From positions 1-64,000 of the forward strand of contig NZ_QDFZ01000005.1 of assembly GCF_003347605.1 (NCBI RefSeq): a DNA stretch of 64,000 nt, read 5' to 3'. Within the stretch, counting starts at the first letter, position 1; every line of letters begins with the position of its first letter. The DNA is from Chryseobacterium sp. KLBC 52 (GTDB taxonomy: Bacteria > Bacteroidota > Bacteroidia > Flavobacteriales > Weeksellaceae). The notes beneath the pieces were generated by a model. It did no database searches and was not told the DNA's origin. It saw only the letters and a list, made by a program, of their open reading frames with translations. Position numbers and translations under genes: made by a program. Shown piece after piece: positions 59,061 to 64,000 of this stretch.

Positions 59061-59079
59061 ATATAAAATAATGACTTAA

Positions 59080-59640
59080 TTATTTTGCTGGTTTTTTAGG
59101 ACTCATCATCATAATCATTCTTTTTCCTTCAAGCTTAGGAAGCTGGTCTACTTTACCCACGTGCTCTAGTTCCTGAGCAAGTTTTAAAAGCAAAATTTCT
59201 CCCTGGTCCTTAAAGATAATCGAACGTCCTTTAAAAAATACGTAGGTTTTTAATTTAGAACCTTCTTCAAGGAATTTTTCAGCATGCTTCTTTTTGAATT
59301 CGTAATCGTGATCATCAGTCTGAGGTCCGAAACGGATCTCTTTTACCACCACTTTTACCTGCTTGGCTTTAAGTTCCTTCTGTTTTTTCTTTTGCTCGTA
59401 TAAGAATTTCTTGTATTCCAATACTCTTGCAATAAATGGTTCTGCTTTGTCAGAAATTACTACTAAATCCAATTCCTGTTCCGCCGCAATTTGTCTTGCT
59501 TTGTCAATTGGGTAAATTCCTGGCTCTACGTTATCGCCCACTAAACGAAGCTCTCTCACACGAATTTTATCGTTGATCAAGTGAGCGTCCTCTTGTACCG
59601 GACGTCTCTGTGGGCCCCTGTTGTTAAATCTTTGTGCTAT
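59080..59640 (-). CDS. infC: translation initiation factor IF-3, probable AUA start
   Basis: The protein blocks premature joining of subunits and proofreads the initiation codon. Both domains are complete: [21 protein letters not shown] in the N-domain and [25 protein letters not shown] in the C-domain (each given within limits as [16 protein letters not shown] and [17 protein letters not shown]). Before the TTG at 59580 the frame continues upstream for 20 codons reading [19 protein letters not shown], the expected N-terminus of flavobacterial IF-3, preceded by ATA (59640-59638) and, four codons earlier, a stop. No ATG, GTG or TTG is available there, so ATA is the likely start. Rare infC start codons allow IF-3 to repress its own synthesis. 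Confidence 0.93.
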   Translation of the reverse strand: MAQRFNNRGPQRRPVQEDAHLINDKIRVRELRLVGDNVEPGIYPIDKARQIAAEQELDLVVISDKAEPFIARVLEYKKFLYEQKKKQKELKAKQVKVVVKEIRFGPQTDDHDYEFKKKHAEKFLEEGSKLKTYVFFKGRSIIFKDQGEILLLKLAQELEHVGKVDQLPKLEGKRMIMMMSPKKPAK

Positions 59641-59746
59641 TGTATTATAATTTTATTGGTTAATTACTTAATTTAATTGATTTAAATATTTAAAATTGAA
59701 AGATTCCAATTAATTATTTGAATCCTTCAATCTTTTAATTTAAAAT

Positions 59747-61666
59747 TTATATGGCTGCTTCTTTTTTGAAGTAAGCAACGAAATCCTCCATCTTCATCAC
59801 TCCAAGATCTCCTTCTCCACGTCTTCTTACAGAAATCGTGCCTTCTTTCTCTTCGTTTTCTCCTACGACAAGCATGAAAGGAATTTTATTCAATTCTGCA
59901 TCACGGATCTTTTTACCAGTCTTCTCGTTTCTGTCATCAATCTGACCGCTAATATCGTGATTTTCCAAAAATTGTGAAACTTTTTTTGAATAATCTACAT
60001 ATTTTTCACTGATTGGTAGAATAATAAACTGATCCGGGCTTAGCCATAATGGGAAATCACCTGCAGTGTTTTCCAGTAAAATAGCGATGAAACGCTCCAT
60101 AGAACCGAATGGTGCTCTGTGGATCATTACCGGTCTGTGCTTCTCATTATCATTTCCGATATAGTGAAGATCAAATCTTTCCGGAAGGTTATAGTCTACC
60201 TGGATAGTTCCAAGCTGCCATTTTCTTCCTAAAGCATCTTTCACCATGAAGTCAAGCTTAGGACCGTAGAATGCTGCTTCTCCGTATTCTACAACTGTTT
60301 TTAAACCTTTCTTTTGAGCTGCATTGATGATTGCGCTTTCTGCTTTCTCCCAGTTTTCATCAGAACCGATATATTTTTGTTTGTTTTCAGGATCTCTTAA
60401 TGAAACCTGAGTAACAAAATCTTCAAAACCTAAAGATTTGAACACATAAAGCGTTAAATCAATTACTTTTTCAAACTCTTCAGAAAGCTGATCCGGAGTA
60501 CAGAAAAGGTGAGCATCATCCTGAGTAAATCCACGAACTCTCGTTAAGCCGTGAAGTTCTCCACTTTGCTCATATCTGTATACTGTACCGAATTCTGCAT
60601 ATCTTTTTGGTAAATCTCTGTAGCTCCATTGTGAAGTCTTGTAGATTTCACAGTGGTGAGGACAGTTCATTGGCTTCAGCAAAAATTCTTCTCCTTCGTT
60701 CGGAGTTTTAATCGGCTGGAAGCTGTCTTCCCCATACTTATCCCAGTGTCCTGAAGTTACATACAATTCTTTGGCCCCGATATGTGGAGACATTACGAAT
60801 TCATAACCTCCTTTTTTCTGAGCATCAGAAAGGAAATTCTCCAGTTTTCTTCTTAAAGCAGTTCCTTTTGGCAACCAAAGTGGTAAACCGGCACCTACTT
60901 TTTCAGAGAACGCAAAAATTCCAAGTTCTTTACCTAATTTCCTGTGGTCTCTTCTTTTAGCTTCTTCCAATCTTTCAAGATATTCTGTAAGATCTTTCTG
61001 TTTAGGGAAAGAAATACCATATACTCTTGTTAATTGTGGGTTCTTTTCATTACCTCTCCAGTAAGCTCCTGCTGCATTTAATATTTTAACCGCTTTTACG
61101 ATTCCTGTATTCGGGATGTGACCACCACGACATAAATCTGTGAAGTTATCGTGCGTTACAAAAGTGATTTCTCCATCATTAAGATTAGAAATCAATTCAA
61201 CTTTGTAAGGGTTATCTGCATACGTCTTCAAAGCTTCGTCTTTAGAAACCGGATATAAAGAGAAGGTAGAACCTTTCTTCGCATTTTCTAAGATTTTTTT
61301 CTCAATCTTTTCAAAATCTTTTTCAGATAAGCTTTCATCCCCGAAATCTACATCATAGTAGAATCCACTTTCGATAGCAGGACCGATGGTCAACTTAGCA
61401 TCAGGATAAAACTCAAGGATTGCCTGCGCCAGAAGGTGGGCAGAAGAGTGCCAGAAAGCCTTCTTTCCAAGATCATCATTCCAGGTCAAAAGCTGTACCG
61501 TAGAATCCGTGGTTATAGGTGTGGTCGTTTCTACTTGTTTGTCATTAACAATTGCGGAAATGGTGTTTCTAGCCAATCCCTCGCTTATAGATTTTGCCAC
61601 ATCTAGAGGAGTCACTGCTCCTTCGAATTCTTTGACACTATTGTCTGGAAGTGTAATTTTTATCAT
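59747..61666 (-). CDS. thrS: threonyl-tRNA synthetase
   Basis: A 639-aa class II synthetase with an N-terminal TGS domain (about 1-60), the editing domain with [13 protein letters not shown] and the second zinc ligands in [14 protein letters not shown], the catalytic core with class II motifs ([19 protein letters not shown] and [15 protein letters not shown]) and the zinc-binding [10 protein letters not shown], and a C-terminal anticodon-binding domain ([17 protein letters not shown]). Full length. It is upstream of infC with a 106-bp spacer, the usual order. A -7 box TATTTTTG lies at plus 61691-61698. Confidence 0.97.
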   Translation of the reverse strand: MIKITLPDNSVKEFEGAVTPLDVAKSISEGLARNTISAIVNDKQVETTTPITTDSTVQLLTWNDDLGKKAFWHSSAHLLAQAILEFYPDAKLTIGPAIESGFYYDVDFGDESLSEKDFEKIEKKILENAKKGSTFSLYPVSKDEALKTYADNPYKVELISNLNDGEITFVTHDNFTDLCRGGHIPNTGIVKAVKILNAAGAYWRGNEKNPQLTRVYGISFPKQKDLTEYLERLEEAKRRDHRKLGKELGIFAFSEKVGAGLPLWLPKGTALRRKLENFLSDAQKKGGYEFVMSPHIGAKELYVTSGHWDKYGEDSFQPIKTPNEGEEFLLKPMNCPHHCEIYKTSQWSYRDLPKRYAEFGTVYRYEQSGELHGLTRVRGFTQDDAHLFCTPDQLSEEFEKVIDLTLYVFKSLGFEDFVTQVSLRDPENKQKYIGSDENWEKAESAIINAAQKKGLKTVVEYGEAAFYGPKLDFMVKDALGRKWQLGTIQVDYNLPERFDLHYIGNDNEKHRPVMIHRAPFGSMERFIAILLENTAGDFPLWLSPDQFIILPISEKYVDYSKKVSQFLENHDISGQIDDRNEKTGKKIRDAELNKIPFMLVVGENEEKEGTISVRRRGEGDLGVMKMEDFVAYFKKEAAI

Positions 61667-61690
61667 TGTTTACTAAGAAATTTTAAGATG

Positions 61691-61698
61691 CAAAAATA
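61691..61698 (-). promoter_or_regulatory. -7 element of thrS
   Basis: TATTTTTG on the minus strand ends 24 bp before the thrS start. No T-box or threonine-rich leader was found in the short leader. Confidence 0.45.
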
Positions 61699-61909
61699 CG
61701 GAATTTTTAGATAAAATACTATATTAGCACATATTTAGAATGAGAATTAATATTAAAAATGCAAAAGATGAAGATGGTTTTAGTCTCACTGAATTCCATA
61801 TTTCGTTTTTCATAGAAAAACACCTTTAATTTTTTATTCTTAATAATACAGGTATTAAATATCTTATCATTTATGTAACCATTTAAAAATAAACAAATTA
61901 CATCTAAGT

Positions 61910-62884
61910 ATGAATGCTATTAATTTTGATTTGCACTGCGATTTATTATGCTATTTACTGGAGCCAGGTTCATTAATTGATGACAAGGAACTTGGCTGCT
62001 CGCTTCCGTATTTAAAAGAAGGAAATGTAAAGCTCCAGGTGATGGCTATATATTCAGCAACAGGAGAGCATAGTACAGTTTATGGAGCAAAGCAGAGTGA
62101 AATTTTTTCAGATTTCCTGCAAAATGAAAGTTTTTTCTTATTTAATGGTAACAATTATAAAAATTCTGAAAACTCGGACAAAGTAGGGATTATTGCTGCC
62201 ATTGAAAATGCGTCCGGCTTTTGTAGTGAAGACGATACTCTTGATGCTGGTTTTAAAAATCTGGAAGCGATGATTGAAAAAACACAACGGGTTTTTTATC
62301 TGGGAATAACCCATCATACTGAAAACCGCTTTGGAGGTGGAAACAATTCTGATGTTGGATTGAAAGATGACGGAAAAGTCCTTCTTGATTATGTATCCGA
62401 AAAAAACATTGCTATTGATCTTGCTCATACCAGTGATCAGCTTGCCTACGGAATACTTACTTATATCGATCAGAGAAACTATAAGATTCCTATTCTGGCC
62501 AGTCATTCCAACTACAGAAAGGTTCATGACAAAAAAAGAAACCTTCCTGATGAACTGGCAAAAGAGGTAATTAAAAGAAAGGGTTTAATAGGACTTAATT
62601 TTATCCGTAACTGTGTTGATGAGAAAAATCCTGAGATTTTATATGAACATATTCAGTATGGTCTTGATTTAGGAGGAGAAGATGCAATTGCTTATGGAGC
62701 CGATTTTTTCTTTTGCAAAAACCATCCGGATAAATCGCGTCATCCTTTTTTCTTTGAAGGATATGATGATGCATCTGCTTTTAATGCGATCAATACAGAG
62801 ATTGAAAAGCGCTTTTCTTCTGAACTGGTTGAAAAAATCAGTCATAAAAATGCACTGAATTTTATAGAAAACCTATACAAATAA
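61910..62884 (+). CDS. M19-family (renal dipeptidase-like) peptidase
   Basis: A 324-aa zinc dipeptidase. The binuclear zinc ligands are His and Asp in INFDLHCDLLCYL, a Glu in AAIENASGF, a His in IDLAHTSDQL and a His in ILASHSNYR; the late Asp is in AIAYGADFFF. No signal peptide, so cytoplasmic. Members hydrolyse dipeptides, including D-amino-acid and cysteinyl-glycine types. It is alone, transcribed away from thrS, and followed by repeats. Confidence 0.9.
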   Translation: MNAINFDLHCDLLCYLLEPGSLIDDKELGCSLPYLKEGNVKLQVMAIYSATGEHSTVYGAKQSEIFSDFLQNESFFLFNGNNYKNSENSDKVGIIAAIENASGFCSEDDTLDAGFKNLEAMIEKTQRVFYLGITHHTENRFGGGNNSDVGLKDDGKVLLDYVSEKNIAIDLAHTSDQLAYGILTYIDQRNYKIPILASHSNYRKVHDKKRNLPDELAKEVIKRKGLIGLNFIRNCVDEKNPEILYEHIQYGLDLGGEDAIAYGADFFFCKNHPDKSRHPFFFEGYDDASAFNAINTEIEKRFSSELVEKISHKNALNFIENLYK

Positions 62885-62916
62885 AATCATTTTTGTCTGA
62901 TTAAATCAAAGCATAA

Positions 62917-63073
62917 TTAACAGGTCGCTCCTATGGAGCTTTATTTTGAGAGCACTTCATTTTTTCTATTAACAGTAAATCCCGATGGGATTAAATTCAG
63001 CTCCAATAGGAGCTAACGGTTAATAGTACGTAATTTGTTTTAAAATGATAGCTCCAGAGGAGCGACCTGTTAA
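62917..63073. repeat. 157-bp MITE-like element with 24-bp inverted ends
   Basis: The left end TTAACAGGTCGCTCCTATGG and right end, read inverted, TTAACAGGTCGCTCCTCTGG, continue as GAGCT and differ at a single position over 24 bp. The outer TTAA on both sides may be a target duplication or part of the ends. Inside are further palindromic words (AGCTCCAATAGGAGCT, ATCCCGATGGGAT). No ORF, so it would depend on a transposase elsewhere. Confidence 0.75.
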
Positions 63074-63117
63074 TACATGCTGTAAATATTGCGTTTTACA
63101 ATTTTAGATGATTTATT

Positions 63118-63183
63118 CTCTCGCAGATTAAATTAAGCAGATTTTTTATGTTGATCTGCAAAATCAGCTCAATCTGCGAGAAA
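63118..63183. repeat. interspersed repeat with TCTCGCAGATT ends
   Basis: CTCTCGCAGATT (63118-63129) and AATCTGCGAGA (63171-63181) are inverted ends. The right half, ATCTGCAAAATCAGCTCAATCTGCGAGA (written as ATCTGCAAAATCAG and TCAATCTGCGAGA), recurs at 35420-35447 with one change. No ORF. Confidence 0.65.
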
Positions 63184-63278
63184 TTATTTTTAAAAGAAAT
63201 GAATGATTTGTAATGTTTAATTTTACATTAAATAAATGGTGTTAAATCACTTTAAAACAATTTTTTATGTGTTTTTAT

Positions 63279-64000
63279 TTAATGCTTTCTTTTATACTTT
63301 ACTTTCTGCTTGATAATCTCAATCACATCTACATTCCGGACTTTAGATTTAATCCATCCATGAATATCAATATAGAATAATGAACGTCTGTAATACTCAT
63401 TATTGGAATATTCTTCCAGCTTTTTATCAAAACTTTCAAATGCTTTTTGTCTCTGATCCGGTACCTGATTATTCAGGTTCTTAAAAAACTGAATGCTTTC
63501 AAAATGGAATTCTTCCGGTTTCTTCATTTTCCTGGCAAACTTCAAAGTAGAAGTAATAAATTCATCATAATCTTCATCATTTCCAGACTCATATTTTGCC
63601 ATCAAGATCAGAATCCGTGTATGGAACAACAGGTCTTCCTGTACATTTCCTTTGGATTCAATGACCCTCATAGAATATTCAATGGATTTTTCAAACATTT
63701 TACTGCCGAAGAACATGGCTGCCATTTTAAGGTAGAGAATCATAAAATGGTGCTCATCAATTCTTTCCCGGAGCTTTTCCATTTTTAATTCCACTTCAGG
63801 AATAAGCTTGGTTCCTGTGAAGAATTCTCCCTTTACAAAGTGAATATTCATCAATGTATTGTATTGGGTAAGGAAAATAAGGGACTGTAGGTTTTCGTTC
63901 TGAACAAAATTCTCCGCATGTACCATTGTATTGAAATTCTCAAAATGTTCCTCCAGAATATCAATATTTCCATATAAAAACAGAATTTTCAGCAGATAAG
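63279..64000 (-). CDS. hypothetical helical-repeat protein (5' end outside window)
   Basis: The frame is open to the window end, so at least 240 residues at the C-terminus are visible; the Met at 63926 is internal. The sequence consists of helical pairs resembling degenerate TPR units: HHFMILYLKMAAMFFGSKMFEKSIEYSMRVIE (given as MILYLKMAAMFFGSKMF and EKSIEYSMRVIE) and LFHTRILILMAKYES. The end is very basic (IIKQKVKYKRKH). No catalytic motif. It resembles sensor or scaffold proteins common in Chryseobacterium, with unknown role. Confidence 0.7.
   Translation of the reverse strand, partial: YLLKILFLYGNIDILEEHFENFNTMVHAENFVQNENLQSLIFLTQYNTLMNIHFVKGEFFTGTKLIPEVELKMEKLRERIDEHHFMILYLKMAAMFFGSKMFEKSIEYSMRVIESKGNVQEDLLFHTRILILMAKYESGNDEDYDEFITSTLKFARKMKKPEEFHFESIQFFKNLNNQVPDQRQKAFESFDKKLEEYSNNEYYRRSLFYIDIHGWIKSKVRNVDVIEIIKQKVKYKRKH

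Noticed and set aside
61667..61909. T-box or threonine leader before thrS
   Set aside because: The leader is only about 20 nt long if the -7 box at 61691 is used, and no specifier or Thr-rich peptide is visible.
1..64000. CRISPR array or cas genes
   Set aside because: The repeats found are palindromic and scattered; no regularly spaced direct repeats and no Cas-like protein were seen.

Overview
The window is chromosomal DNA of a flavobacterium, most likely Chryseobacterium or a close relative in the Weeksellaceae. The DNA is AT-rich and many promoters have the Bacteroidetes TTG(-33)/TAnnTTTG(-7) form. There are two TonB-dependent receptors, several secreted proteins with type IX secretion C-terminal domains, many small lipoproteins, and housekeeping proteins (HisB, DapD, IF-3, ThrS, L20, L35) of flavobacterial type. 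The genus assignment is inference; no 16S rRNA is present.

Left part (0-10.7 kb): the right part of an IS3-family element ends 20 bp from the stop of a large TonB receptor. A stress-type group follows: a truncated iron-permease ORF, a DUF892 ferritin-like protein with a histone-like tail, AlkB, a DUF4142 lipoprotein and a DUF2383 protein. Next come a TPP riboswitch with a PnuT-type transporter overlapping an acyl-CoA-dehydrogenase-like gene, a small gene behind a Crp/Fnr-like palindrome, a VOC protein and a GNAT acetyltransferase.

10.7-22.4 kb: an intact tRNA-Ala(GGC) gene lies at the left. A copy of its 3' end lies 11.3 kb to the right, next to a decayed tyrosine-recombinase N-terminus. Between them are a HAD phosphatase, a truncated regulator and two minus-strand redox groups: cupin / DUF1275 / peroxiredoxin / DsbA-like / alpha-beta hydrolase, and hybrid kinase / old yellow enzyme / ABM protein, with a LytTR regulator and Dps. 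This looks like an old tRNA-targeted island or a hotspot for accessory genes.

22.6-34.1 kb: secreted proteins, a rifampin ADP-ribosyltransferase (Arr) with an unusual N-terminal helical extension, an NlpC/P60 lipoprotein and a methyltransferase-like membrane protein. Then dapD and a tightly packed surface-glycan operon (GT87, GT2, NodB-type deacetylase, GT4).

34.1-42.2 kb: a complete histidine operon, hisG-D-C-B-H-A-F-IE, covers all biosynthetic steps. It is preceded by a His-rich leader peptide and an attenuator terminator. The three promoter-proximal gaps (hisG-D, D-C, C-B) are filled with interspersed palindromic repeats, while the distal genes overlap.

42.4-64 kb: a second TonB receptor and three tandem T9SS-secreted M28 peptidases. 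The translation locus thrS-infC and rpmI-rplT is split by about 9.6 kb of accessory genes: a second alpha/beta hydrolase, a TPR sensor kinase with its LuxR-type regulator, lipoproteins and a delta-60-repeat secreted protein. infC appears to start at AUA. The right end has an M19 dipeptidase, two MITE-like repeats and a partial hypothetical gene that runs out of the window.
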